A stretch of 64,000 nt of DNA from Cheiracanthium punctorium (Eukaryota; Arthropoda; Arachnida; Araneae; Cheiracanthiidae), in NCBI GenBank assembly GCA_038373885.1, contig JAWZYV010010319.1, positions 1,274,509-1,338,508 on the forward strand, written 5' to 3'. Position 1 is the first letter of the stretch; each line of letters starts with the position of its first letter. The notes beneath the pieces were generated by a model that was not told where the DNA came from, ran no database searches, and saw only the letters and a list, made by a program, of their open reading frames with translations. The translations under genes were made by a program, and so were the position numbers. This document shows positions 24,194 to 35,519 of this stretch, one piece after another.

Positions 24194-24280
24194 CGTCAGG
24201 ACCCCTTAGAAATATCTTCACGGGGGGCACCCCGACCCATCCCTCAGCCTAGAGCCCACGTGTATTTAATTGGCCGCAAT
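24194..24280 (+). repeat. SINE family B, tail fragment
   Basis: GACCCCTTAGAAATATCTTC, then GGGGGCACCCCGACCCATC and CCTAGAGCCCACGTG match the 3' half of the SINE at 54,256-54,492. The tRNA-like head is missing, as in a 5'-truncated copy. Confidence 0.65.
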
Positions 24281-26035
24281 TCTGCAACATAACACAACTT
24301 ACTCATTGCAGTCACTTTAATGATGATTATTAAATATTAGTAGAAAAAATGTTCTCAATTTTTGAAAAGCTGTGCTTATGTATCGTTGTCTGTTTAAAAC
24401 TTTCAACGAAGAAACTTTGATTTCTAGATATCGATTAATGTTTAACTACATAACATATAGTTTCAAGAATCATTATCAAGAGCAAGACTTGCCCTGGTCG
24501 TCAATCAATATTTAGCATAGGTATATGTCAATTGAGAAATCTCGGTAATTTATGTCAGGAAAATACTATCACTCCAGTAAGGAAGAGTAGCAATTTCAAT
24601 CCATAACACTGCAAATGCTGTCCACCAATTCCCTTGTTAGTGCTCCTTTCAAATAAAATTTGAGTGCGAGTGATTTACTCATGATGAATTTGCAAAACAT
24701 TTATTTTTGGAGCACATTATTGAAATTTTTGATAAAATTAAATTTAAAAAAGAATTTCAAATCGTATGTTACTTAGTTATTTCCTTACTTACAAAATCCT
24801 ATGTGAAGTGGTCCGATTTCAGCTTCCCAATTATGTACTCAGTAGGCTAAAGGGTTTGGTACTAATAACTCTTTGTTACAATGCAATACACTGGGAAAAG
24901 ACCTACTTCGCTTTTGCATTTCTCAACTAGATAACAATTCAAAGGTTGCCATCGATTTTATAAGATGTTGAAATTGCACTGATTTAGGGGCAACTTTGTT
25001 ATGTGTTCTTTTTTCACAGTGCGGCGAATTTGAGTAGCTTATTATGGTATAATTTCGAAATGTGTTGCAGTAATTTATAATGCTTATGAAAATACTAACA
25101 AATGCTTTAGTATTTTTAATTCTCGGTTATAAATAAATTTTGTTACTTATAATTTACTTATTCTAGAAAGGGAAGAATGAAAAGAAATAACACATAAATA
25201 TTATCAAATGGTGAGCGAAGATGTAGAAATATTTAGTACATTATTTTTTTAGATGTAAGCGCTGTGGTTTCAAAAAATTACTGTATGAAAAATATATATT
25301 ATATAAATTATACTAGATAAATATGTTATCTCAATTTATTTTAGATCTTGTAGATAAAAAATTTGCGACAATTGCGATTTTTTTTAAGAGTTTGGCACAA
25401 TTAAGTCAATGAGACAAGATAGTGAACCTAAATCAGAATACTACGCCTTATTAAATAACGGCAATCTAGAATAATATACCCTTAAAATATTATTACATTC
25501 GGTTAAAAATTTTTGTTTTCAAAATTATTCAATTTTATTAAGATAATCTTAAATATATTTTTCAGACAAAAACATCAACCAATCATATTTACAGTGTTAG
25601 GATCTGTCACCGTAGTGACAGGCAATGAATGCGTTATGCATCAGACAATTTGTAAACGCCAAGACCACATTTTTGTATCACAACTTCAGCTATACTTCAT
25701 ATTATGACACGTTCTAAGTGTACCTTTTTCTAGATGTTCATCTGTCGCATAAAAATACCTTAGAAAGATCTAGAATCGATAAACGACAGAAACAAAAACT
25801 GCTCGGATGTTTGTATATATTTTCTCTACCCTTATCGATTGCATTTCGTATATAGAGGGTGTGCTTTTTGTGTTCTTACTATACGAAACTTTTCTTCTCT
25901 GCGCTAGAACCAATTCGACTTAAATCAGTCCGTTTGGGAAGTATTTGTATGGTGAATTAACAAAAACCTTAAAGAGCCTACTTGAAATAATTACAAATAT
26001 TCATGGGCCGTTGTGTGTGTGTGTTGTGTGTGTTA
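24281..26035. other. gene-free stretch
   Basis: No gene recognised. A short perfect hairpin CTGTCAC-CGTA-GTGACAG lies near 25,605-25,622. A (GT)n tract at about 26,010-26,032 abuts the next SINE. Confidence 0.5.
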
Positions 26036-26255
26036 AGGTAAACCTGCACGCGGGGTATCTGCCTAGGATGGGGGGGTGCCTTGGAAGGAGGACTTTCTAA
26101 GGGGTTCTAACGCGTATTCACATTACATCTGGAGAAAACCTACCAAAACTCCAGACCGTTAGATTGACAGCCGCGCGATGGGACCCGAACCCGGGACCTT
26201 CACACCTCGGCCGTCTACCATTTTCAGTGGCATAACCACTGTGCCATGGTAAGGC
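26036..26255 (-). repeat. tRNA-derived SINE, family A
   Basis: On the minus strand it starts GCCTTACCATGGCACAGTGG (A-box region). The B box GGGTTCGGGTCCC follows, then a body with CTAACGGTCTGGAGTTTTGG and CGCGTTAGAACCCCTTAG. This is the best preserved B box of the family here. The copy at 53,896-54,114 has the same orientation and is roughly 90% similar by eye. Confidence 0.8.
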
Positions 26256-26260
26256 TTCAT

Positions 26261-26560
26261 GGGCCGTGGTACTCCAGTGGTTAAGGCGTTGGACTCGTAA
26301 CCGGAAGGTTGTGGGCTCAATACCGGCGTACCACTAAAGACCACCGTGTACATGCGGCGTACGTGTACGTTAAATCGGTGGTTCCGAAAGTCCTCTCGGC
26401 GGTCGCTAGCAGTTTCCGAGGGGTACAAATCTTCAGAAGTCCCCCACCTTCTGATGCGGTTCCAAATTGTAGCGGGAAACACCGGGAAGGACGTATATGT
26501 AGCTTTAAGCTACACATGCAGTGACGCGAGCTGTCCTTTCCTGGCAAATAAATTGCAAAT
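26261..26560 (+). repeat. tRNA-derived SINE, family D (tRNA-Thr-like head)
   Basis: The head has an A-box segment TACTCCAGTGGTTAAGGCG and an anticodon-arm-like TTGGACTCGTAACC, where CGT would be the threonine anticodon, then a B-box-like GGGCTCAATACC. The spacing follows a tRNA. The body (CACCGTGTACATGCGGCGTA..., TTCTGATGCGGTTCC) is not seen elsewhere in the window. It sits back to back with the family A SINE on its left. I do not call it a functional tRNA because the acceptor ends do not pair cleanly. Confidence 0.65.
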
Positions 26561-26713
26561 ATTCAAGTTCCTCAAATTTCATTGGAATTTTAAAAATTTT
26601 GTTCTTCAAATATTGTCTTTTATTTTCTTTTCTTAATGCAAGAAGAGGATTTATATAAATAAAACAATATGTAAGATGAGTTTATGCATGTAGCACCCAG
26701 ATGGGTAATCTTA

Positions 26714-26929
26714 GGTCCCGTTTACATGCACAAAAATGCGGGGTAAATGCCGAACTTTCGCTGCTTTCTACCCCGCTTTCCCTACGTAGGGAAAAAATGC
26801 GGGGAAGAAAGATTCCTAGTCTAATGAAGGGTATATGAAGGGATGATTCACTTTCAAATGATGCATTGTGCATTTTTTCCTGTGCTCTGCTTTTACCCGG
26901 AATTTTCCATTTTCTCATGTAAACGGGCC
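26714..26929. mobile_element. 216-bp palindromic MITE
   Basis: The ends GGTCCCGTTTACATG and the complement GGCCCGTTTACATG match apart from one extra base. TA flanks both sides, or possibly a 3-base TWA duplication. A second hairpin, TTTCCCTACGTAGGGAAA, lies inside. An 86-codon minus-strand frame covers it but is a by-product. PIF/Harbinger origin is possible from the GG..CC ends, but not shown. Confidence 0.7.
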
Positions 26930-27189
26930 TATAGACTGCCAAAGGTGTGGGGGTTAAAGTAAGGGCTCACTATGATAGGTCCTAACACATCTGCAAATGA
27001 TTTACTTCGAAATCCGAATTAGAAAAATTGAAATCGGCTTGACACTTTGCACAGATATGTGAAATAATGTAGAAAAGGACATATGTGACTTTAAAATTCC
27101 GAAAATCTACCTATAACCCATTTTTTATTGGATTTTCGAGAAAAATCCAGAAGTTTCCCTAAAATGTGTTGTGTAGTGTTGTGTGATTA

Positions 27190-27412
27190 AGGCCAATTAT
27201 CAGCACGAGGGATCTAGGCCTATGGGTGGGGTGCATTCCATGGGGATCTTTCTAAGGATTCCTAACCCGTATTTACGCTAAGTTTCGAAGGAAACCACGG
27301 AAAACTCCGAACGTTTAGGTCGGCGGACGCGACCTGGTTTCAAACTAGGCACCTTTCGTCTCAAAGTTCAGTGCACAATGCTCATATCACTGGTCGGGCA
27401 GTCTCCCTAAAA
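27190..27412 (-). repeat. tRNA-derived SINE, family B
   Basis: It matches 54,256-54,492 in the opposite orientation: head CCCGACCAGTGATATGAGC, worn B box GTGCCTAGTTTGAAACC, body CTTAGCGTAAATACGGGTTA and CACCCATAGGCCTAGATCCC. It is degraded relative to that copy. Confidence 0.75.
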
Positions 27413-27889
27413 TGTGATAGAGTATAGGCAAGGGAGTTTGTGAGATGAATACAAAAGTCAGTTGTATGCGACTTGTTTTTCTAGAGTTTAATCTATTGTA
27501 TTAAATGGAAAATTAAATCAATTACTTCAGACGAAAGAATTACATCATAAGCAGAAAAAATTCATATTTTTTCTATTCTCTGGGGTTTTCAAGACTGGGA
27601 ATTGGTTTTTATCATCACTCCAAAATAGTCTTTCTACGATGTATTTCTTCATAAACCATAAACTTTCAGTCTTGGTTTTTCTTATAAAAGTCACTTTTAA
27701 ATTGCAAATGAGATTGAAATAGTCGTTTCTTCAAATTTAAAATAACGATTTTAAATTTGGAGTGGGTGACTGCCTTTTGTACTGACAACACAAAAATGCA
27801 ATTCAGCTTTTAAAGAAATCTCCACGTATAGTTCTGATGCATGTTTCTTGATATTTAGTATTCTAATTCTTAAGAATTTTATAATAAAA
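27413..27889. other. gene-free stretch
   Basis: AT-rich; nothing recognised up to the 3' end of the Helitron. Confidence 0.5.
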
Positions 27890-27918
27890 CTAGCTGACCC
27901 GGCAAACGTTGTTTTGCC
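27890..27918 (-). other. Helitron 3' terminus: hairpin plus CTAG
   Basis: The hairpin at 27,901-27,918 reads GGCAAAACAACGTTTGCC, with arms GGCAAA/TTTGCC up to small mismatches in the loop. It is followed by GGGTCAGCTAG. In Helitrons this hairpin stops rolling-circle transfer at the CTRR end. Confidence 0.85.
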
Positions 27919-28143
27919 ATATAAATTATTCCTAGGATTATTTTAGTAGAAAGAAATGACTAACTTATTGTAAGTTTGTGAGGATGTGGTATATGAGTGG
28001 AAGAGGCACGGAGCTCTGTGAACGATGCTGGAATATAAAAATAACACAATACCAAACATTTGTATTTTTAATTCATTGTAATGTATTCTTTAAATTTATA
28101 TATATAGCTAATTACAATAATTTTACAAAAAAAAAAAATAAAA

Positions 28144-31100
28144 TCAATCTCTTAACGGAATAGAGTGTACAATATTTTTTGTTACCCCACCTTTAGCTAA
28201 CACAAACAAACTGGATGGTTTGCCCACTCGAGAGCATGCCACGAGCGTCCGTGTGAAAAACATGGTGTGCTCAAATCTAAGCCACAAACAGACATAGTTT
28301 GCCCTTGAGACTTATTGATAGTCATTGCAAATGCCAATCTTATTGGAAATTGAAGACGTTTAAATTGAATTGGCACATCCGTGGGTATAATAGGGATCCG
28401 TGGTAGTAATATATTTTCACTTCGAAACTTGCCATTTAAAATGACGGCTTCGACAACATTTTTCATTAGTTTTTTAATAACTAATCGCGTGCCGTTACAC
28501 AGCCGTGGTGGGTTCAAATTACGAAGCAAAATAACCGGAGATCCAACCTTCAGTTGTAAGTTATGCGGCGGCATGCCTGGTAAATCTAATGAGTTTAAAA
28601 ACTCTGCTGGATAATTCACACCTTCGGTGGCATCGCAAACTGTGTCAATAGATTTGTATGACACTAACTCCCCTGGCAATAAATGTTGTATTTTAAGTTT
28701 CAGTTCGTTGACGTCTACATTTTTTGCTGCTAAAATTGCTCTTTCTGCCAGCCACTCATGATTAATATATTGTGTATGTACATCGGGAAATATCTGGTCA
28801 ATGAGAGCATCTTGCGAATCAGTAATTGTGCAGAAATCGGCCGGTAATTTTATGCATCCAGTTTCATCTACAGTAACTTTTCCATCGCCGATATTTAACA
28901 ACTGTTTTGAGAATGCCTCAGCGGATAGATCTCGAAGTATTTGAACGCGCATATTTACTTTCAGTTGTAATTTTTCAACATTACGCCACAGTGGCGATGA
29001 TTTTAAGCAGGCGTTGATTTCATCAGCATACGTTGAACGTGGGATGACGGGAAGCGTTTGTCTAAAATCTCCTGAAAGGAGTACCAGAGTGCCGCCAAAT
29101 AGTTTGTCCTTGTTTTTAAGATCTTTCATTGTCCTGTTCAACGCCTCAGGCGAATGTTTGTGTGCCATAGTGCATTCATCCCAGATGATAATTTTACACT
29201 GTTTCAGCACTGTGGCCATGGGCGATTGTTTTTTTATGTTGCACACTGCATCTGGGTTATTTTGAATATTTAGTGGTAGCGTAAATACTGAATGAGCTGT
29301 TCTGCCTCCATCCAATAAAGTTGCCGCAATACCAGACGATGCAACGGCCAATGCGATGCCATTATTCGGCTAGGATTAGCGAAATAAGGAATGTTTTGCC
29401 AGTTCCACCTGGTGCATCCAAAAAAAAGAATCCACCTTGCCCTGCCGAAACTGCGAGCATAATGCGATCGTAAATGCTTCTTTGTTCCTCATTCATTAGT
29501 GGGATATTGCGAATAACAATCGCTGCCATTTCTGCAGTATTGTATTGTATTTCTCGATTCATTTCATTATTTATTAAATCAGATACACTACGATTTGGCG
29601 AACGAATGCCGAAATGACTGAGTGGTAAGTTGGCAATGATAATGCACAGATCCTCAATAGCAATCAATGCTTCATTGTACATAGCGTCGCTGAATGGTAT
29701 TGTTAAATCGTTGCACCGTGTACGATGTTCATGCAAAATATCATCACTCATTGAATCTTTATGACTATCCCACAATGTCTCTGCTCGGGCCGGGAAACAT
29801 GCAGTCAACACTATAGCGAACAGTAGACAAATTTGTTTTGCCGTACAGTTCAATGCTGCTTCAGCAAGCGTACATTCCCACTGGTTGTCATCTTCCAGCA
29901 AGCCTAGTGCAAGGCATGCTTCTTTATACGTTGGATATTGTTGTCCATTCATTTTACGTATATCTTGAAATGACAATGGGCCGGTAACATTAACCAACAA
30001 CAGTCGAAGATAAAAGCACTCAGTCTGCTTTGGATTTACTGCAAATACTCGTCCCAAGGTGTTTGATTTATATTAACCGGGACATGCATCAATCGGTGTA
30101 CCTTGCTTGCGAGGCATCCATTTTTTTGTTTGAGCCCATGTGAAAAAACTTGGTACTTCTGAATAGAGTAATGTCCGTGCAAAGGCACCAAAAGCATCCG
30201 CACGATTACACAATTCAAAAAATTCGGTGATTGTAGTTTTTGGTGGATTTATAGCATGATCAATCGCTGTCTCGTTCGTAAAATATACGCGCTGGCCGTT
30301 CTCAAGATGGACGGCTAAATGAATAACTGCTGGATCCCGTTCATGAATTGGGAAACCAAAGATACGACAAACAGCTTATTGGAGCTGATGTTTGATAGAG
30401 AGTGAGCCCGTTTGATAGAGAGTTATTTCATCATTTTTATTAACTGGAGGAGCATTGTTATTGGTATTTTCAATTCGAAATACAGCCATATCACTGCCTT
30501 TATGTACATACTTACAAATGTATTTCATGCTCTTCACGGAACTGCAGAACTCAACGTTAATATGAGCGTCGTATGTTTTGCTCAATAGAGGCGAATATGG
30601 CACCACCCAACGATTGTCAATGTGAATATCTATGTTGTTGATATTTTTAGTAAATGATTGTCCGCCATTATCGGGACTCCTTCGACGATATATTGGATAT
30701 CCGTCAACATTTGTGATCGTATCGTTAGTGAACTTTTTAGGGAAACTTTTGGTGCTTTTTCCATCTGCCATGCAAGGCGATCAACGATTCAGGTCACCGC
30801 ATGGGCCATGAATCATGTTTGCTGTAACAATATCAAACAGCAATTGATCAGTAGACGGATCTGGAATTTCCGCAGAAATTATACTATCGATTTCTTCAGG
30901 ACGGATTTTGTCGATTAACCAAACCAAAATGTGTGCATGAGGTAATCCCCTCTTTTGCCACTCAACCGAATACATCCAGCAACGTGTGGGACCGAATACA
31001 TGTAATTTTGTAATGAAACTTATTAAAGACTTTAATTTTTGTCTGAACACACGTGCTGTAATGTCATGACGATGTATTGCATTTTGTCCAGGCAATAACA

Positions 31101-32760
31101 AAGATGTGATCTCCGGCCATTTTGGATTACACGTGAACGTAATAAATAAACATGGTCGTCCATATTCGCGCACGAAAGTCAGAGCATCCTGTATGTATTC
31201 TTGCATATGACGTGGACTGCCTATATACGATGATGGTAGAATGACAGAGCTACCAATTTCGGCGGCATCGGCGTTGTTGGCAATAGCATCTCGCAAGTGA
31301 ATGTATTCTTCCGCACGCAGCTTTTGCTGATTATATCGCAAGTACCGTAATCGTTCGCTCTCTATCTTCACGTACATGTCGACCATGAATTGTTGACAAA
31401 GCTCACGACATCGTAGAATGACGTTATCCTGACCGGGTCTAATCATCAACCGATAAGCATAAAAATCCTTCGAACTAACGTTCTTGCTTGTTTCGGCTCC
31501 TTTAATGATATATATGAATAAAAACAAATACTAATTAATACTTAACAATAGTTAAGTTTAATGAATTACGATTAATAAATTAAGTTTTTGGTAAATGAGT
31601 AATGATCAAGTTCATAATGAATATAGTACCTGTTGTGGGATCTCGTTGTTTAATATTTATGCAATACCCGTCTTGTCCCTTCCAGAATGTTAGTGGATAT
31701 TGGAGAGCGTCATATGAACGGTGTGTATCAGCAATGAACTGGAGATTATTACTTCTTCTACGAATCACAATTTCTCGTGTAGCTGTACAATCGCCAACCA
31801 TGATTCCAGCAACGTCGTCAACAATAGGTGCGTTAAATCTACGAATATGCTCTCCAGCAGGTGTTTTATCAGGATTGATGACAATAGCGTGATTATCACT
31901 TTGTAATTTGTGCATGTGTGATTTGAATAATTTCAACAATTCATTGTGTTCATTTAATAGAGCATCCAGCTCGCTGACGATACGTCTTGCAAAAACTGAA
32001 TTAAGGTTATTGTAGCCGCAACGTGCATCCACGCGTGCATCCTCACCACCCATAAAGTAAATTTGTAAAAATTTATGTGGTTCGTTTGGCATTGGCAGCA
32101 ATGAACCCACTTTGTGATAAATTTGGCCTTTGATTTTAAATGTTGAATTGAATTGTTGACCATTTACAGCGCTATTTTTAACTATTTCTGTTGCTCCGAA
32201 CGAAGTCATTTGGAAACATGAATTGAATGTTCGAATTGACTTTAGGAACAGGTTGGAATCTAGATCAGTGCCGATAAGTAAACCGTTCAATGGCTCAGGT
32301 GGTGTTTGAATTATAGGCAGTTGTACCTTTTCGGACGCGCAACACATTCCGGCTGGCTCATTTTTAAATTTAAGAGCATTACAATGCGGACATTCCTTAT
32401 CCATAGCACCAATTACTACTTTTGAATGAGCATAATATTGAACATCGGGTTCATACTGGAACGCTAGACGCAGGAATGAAGCAGATGAAAATGATCGATG
32501 TACCTGTTTGCGGTGTTGTTCATTTGCTCTGAGTCTGCTAACATAAAATAGCGTGCTTCTCTTTGTTCTAATCTTCTCTGTTCATTTCGTTCAGATCGTG
32601 CATCTTCTGGTTCTGCTTGACGCAATTGAGCCATGCGCACACGCACATTAGTATTATCTTGCTGCTGCTGTTCTTCTGTCCGTTGGGCTCTTATATTTCG
32701 CTTGCCTGCAGTTCTACGTGTTTTCCTGCCGAAAGAAGCCTCTTTGCGTCTTTTTGGCAT
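28144..32760 (-). pseudogene. Helitron Rep/helicase (RepHel), decayed
   Basis: The intact protein would be a rolling-circle replication initiator fused to a PIF1-type 5'-3' helicase. From 5' to 3' one sees a basic start (MPKRRKEASFGRK), a Cys motif (MDKECPHCNALKF ... GMCCAS), and Rep motif 1 (FITFTCNPKWPEI). Then come the HUH motif (GLPHAHILVWL) and the two-tyrosine motif (YICKYVHKGSD). The helicase follows with Walker A (DAPGGTGKTFL), Walker B (IIWDECTMAH), LLSGDFRQTLPV and INKSQGQTMS, and the natural end is IPLRD at 28,144. Damage: a frameshift near 32,535-32,560; an in-frame TGA at 30,781-30,783; local duplication and frame loss around 30,376-30,430 (TAA); an in-frame TAA at 30,073-30,075; a small deletion near 29,366; a frameshift near 28,250. 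A 130-base intron is at 31,500-31,629. Motif residues are kept, so the gene died fairly recently. Confidence 0.92.
31500..31629 (-). other. spliceosomal-type intron in the Helitron gene
   Basis: The exon ending QRDPTTG is followed by GTACTATATTC..., and the intron ends ...CATATATATCATTAAAG before GAGCCGAAACA. Removing exactly these 130 bases joins QRDPTTG to AETSKNVSSKDFYAYRLMI in one frame, which is the continuous order expected in Helitron Rep proteins. The intron itself has stops in all relevant frames and is much richer in A+T than its exons. Confidence 0.8.
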
Positions 32761-33668
32761 TGTTCACGGTTTAAAACACACATAAATAGAACAAATTGAA
32801 TTATTTTATGATGAAAACAGTAATAATGTATTAATATTTATTTTTTTATTGTATTTATACGTATATATTATATTAAGTGTACATCGTGTATATTTTCTAT
32901 TATTATTTTACGTACCTTTTACAATGTTTTTCTTTTGAAATGATTCTTACAAAATTTTGCACACACTCATAATAAAAATAATTTATACGTGTAACCATGG
33001 AGCTAGAGAGTATAAGGAAGGAAGGACTAATACTGTAAGAAGTAACCCTATTTTTCTCTTCCTTTTATTCTCCGATAGTCTCCATCAATTCGCCGAGCGC
33101 GCCATCTATCCGCCTGCTATACTTTTGTAGACTCTAGAAAAAAAATCTTTGTTGCAACTAATTTACGCAGATTGCGAGTGGCAACAACGATGAATAAAGT
33201 AATAATATGATTTTTAGAACAACAATGTTTAGGAAGTTTAATCTGCTTTAGTAAGGAAATAAATACTTTTAAAATACCGCAAGTTGAAAGTTATTTTAAC
33301 ATTAAATAATATTTTATGAGACAGCAACCGCTACACTTTAATTTCATAGTCTCTCTCTTGCGGAGGTAGCGCCGTTTAAGAGCTATCGTGTTCACACACA
33401 CACACACATCTCGTACAAATAGCATAAATGAATTCAGAAGACCTCAAAACGTGTAAATACACCAAAATCTCGAAGTTGAATTTTTTCATGATTACAATAC
33501 TTTCCTTACATGGTACATGTTCGGAAAGTAAAAAGGGTGAAAATCTGAAACACTTTCAGGTTTTAAATACGCACTATAGTGCTATATATTAAAATCGTAT
33601 CAAAATTTATACGTCGTCCTTATTTTTCTTACTTATTCCATTAAGTTGCAAAAGTGAATCGTTATTCA

Positions 33669-34710
33669 TGACTGTGCTGTATTTTTCTTTCTTGTTTCGT
33701 AAAACCCATCTTTTGAATCGAAATCTATCTTAAAATTTCCTACTAAGACTATTTTACAATCTACGCCAAGTATATTACAACTATACTTCATCGTTTTATA
33801 TCTTGTTTCGAATGTGCATCATAATCCATGAGTGTACCGGTTTGTCTTTCTGGGGTTGATTCCCACTTTAACGCCTCGACTCTCGCCAAGGTTTGCGATC
33901 ATTAAACATATGCAGTTACCCTGACGATTTTTTGCTTTTATGTGGCAATCGTAAATTAGAATTAAAATGGCGATTTGGAATAACATGTAAGTACAGCATG
34001 CCGTTACAATTTTATTTATTTTGGATTGCCAATTAATGAAGTTTTAATAATTAAGGGTCTTCAACTTCCTTAACTGGTGCGTTTATCGCTAGTTTTTTTT
34101 ACTTTAGTTGTCATCTAGTTCTTTTGGGCGCGTTGAAACGGTACTTACGTATTAACTCGGCGGTAACTTCCGCCAAACTACTTTTTCATAGATTTTAAAT
34201 ACATTGCCAATCGTATTCCAAACCATCAACAATTTCATGTGCCCGGCATTTATCTTGGTGAAAAAATTGCTTGTCTTGGCGAACCGCCTGGAAAATACGT
34301 ATGTACCGTTGAAACTTGTGCATAACTCCCAGAGACCCATGACTGCAAAGCTCGTCATGGGTCGGGGATTTTTTAGGTTGGCGAGAGTGGGGGCGCTAAA
34401 ATAGGAATCAACTCTTTCTTGTACCACAAAACACATCTTTGGAATCGAAATCTATCTTAAAATCGCCACCTGAAACTGTTTAGAATTTCCTCCAGGCATG
34501 TTCTTCCTGTAGGCATATTCCAACTATACCGCAAAGACATTTTAAATACTGTTTGGAATGGACATCATAATCCATGAGTGTACCGTGTTTTCCTTTCTTG
34601 TTCCACAGAGCACTTCTTCGGAATAGAAATCTATATTAAAATCGCCTAATAAAACTCTGTTACAATATACGCCGGGCGTTTTCTAACTATACGCGAAATA
34701 TATTTATAAT
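33669..34710. repeat. three subrepeats of ~170 bp in the Helitron leader
   Basis: The blocks CATCATAATCCATGAGTGTACCG, CTTTCTTGTTYCRYAAARC and AATCGAAATCTATCTTAAAATCGCC recur in the same order starting near 33,670, 34,400 and 34,560. The second and third are adjacent and the first is 600 bases away. Similar sequence in the opposite orientation occurs in the tandem Helitron at 38,000-38,150. A (CA)n tract is at 33,393-33,408. Confidence 0.6.
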
Positions 34711-35069
34711 AAATTGTCGCGTTTTGGCACCACATTTAGCGATCAATTATCAAAAACTGCAAACCTTGTGCGAATTTCAACATTTTATTAACTTCCTCCC
34801 CCCTCTCCACATTATCTGGCAAACACATTTGAAAAGTGATTCGACACGCTAATGTCTACACAGAAATCCTGATTGAAATTAATAGCACTCGGGGGCTAAA
34901 CATTTTGGGGTGGACCGCCCTTATGACTTAGGGGTATGAGACATAGTAGTTAAAAACCTATTCTATGACCTAACGAATATACATAGAAAATTTCATTAAA
35001 ATTGGTCGAGTGGTTTCGGAGGAGTTAGGTGACTAACACTGTGACAGGAGAATTTTATATATTAGAAGA

Positions 35070-35519
35070 TGAATCAGATGGTTAGTTATTTACGAGACGA
35101 TAATAATTCGTCAAAGCTGGGAATTTGCTTGATAAAATAACATTTTGTGATAAAGGAAAATTTTAAAGTGCTTGTAAATTTAGAAATTCGGAATTCCGTA
35201 AAAGTTTTCCGTTATTAGAACTGAATCTCACCGTTCGGGGGTAAAACTATTAATAAAATTGTCAACGGCTAATAGTAAATACCGTAAATCATTTCCTCTG
35301 CAGTACACGAAACCCGAGGTAGTCCGTGAGGCAAACTGCAACAACAAAATTCTACAAAGCGAAATGAGTTCATTCTTTTTAAGTTTATACTACCTATTGT
35401 GATCTAAATGTTGCATTCCACTAGGTAATTAGTTAATGTATAGTTTACATTTCAAGCAATTTTACTATTTTGAAAGCTATGTTCCAATAGGATTAATTCC
35501 AATTACGTGAGTTATAAAA
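35070..35519. other. gene-free stretch
   Basis: Nothing recognised between the Helitron and the next array. Confidence 0.5.

Larger units (their letters stand above)
27890..35069 (-). mobile_element. Helitron with both ends, 7.2 kb, gene decayed
   Basis: On the minus strand the element begins TCTTCTAATATATAAAATTC after an A (35,070). It ends with the hairpin GGCAAAACAACGTTTGCC, then GGGTCAGCTAG, followed by T. This is the A|TC...CTRR|T pattern of Helitrons, with the 3' hairpin about 10 bases from the end. The Rep/helicase gene fills 28,144-32,760. The 2.3 kb between gene and 5' end are non-coding and hold three ~170-base subrepeats. The 5' end could also be placed 3 bases inward (TCTAATATAT). 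Confidence 0.88.

Noticed and set aside
26263..26340. Possible tRNA-Thr gene
   Set aside because: A- and B-box-like segments exist, but the T-arm and acceptor stem do not pair well and a long SINE body follows.
30036..30218. 60-codon frame within the Helitron
   Set aside because: It is in the wrong frame; the true frame here reads FGFPIHERDPAVIHLAVHLE and onward and is closed only by the TAA at 30,073-30,075.
31580..32404. Separate gene of 274 codons upstream of the Rep part
   Set aside because: It is exon 1 of the same Helitron gene; intron removal joins it in frame to the next part.
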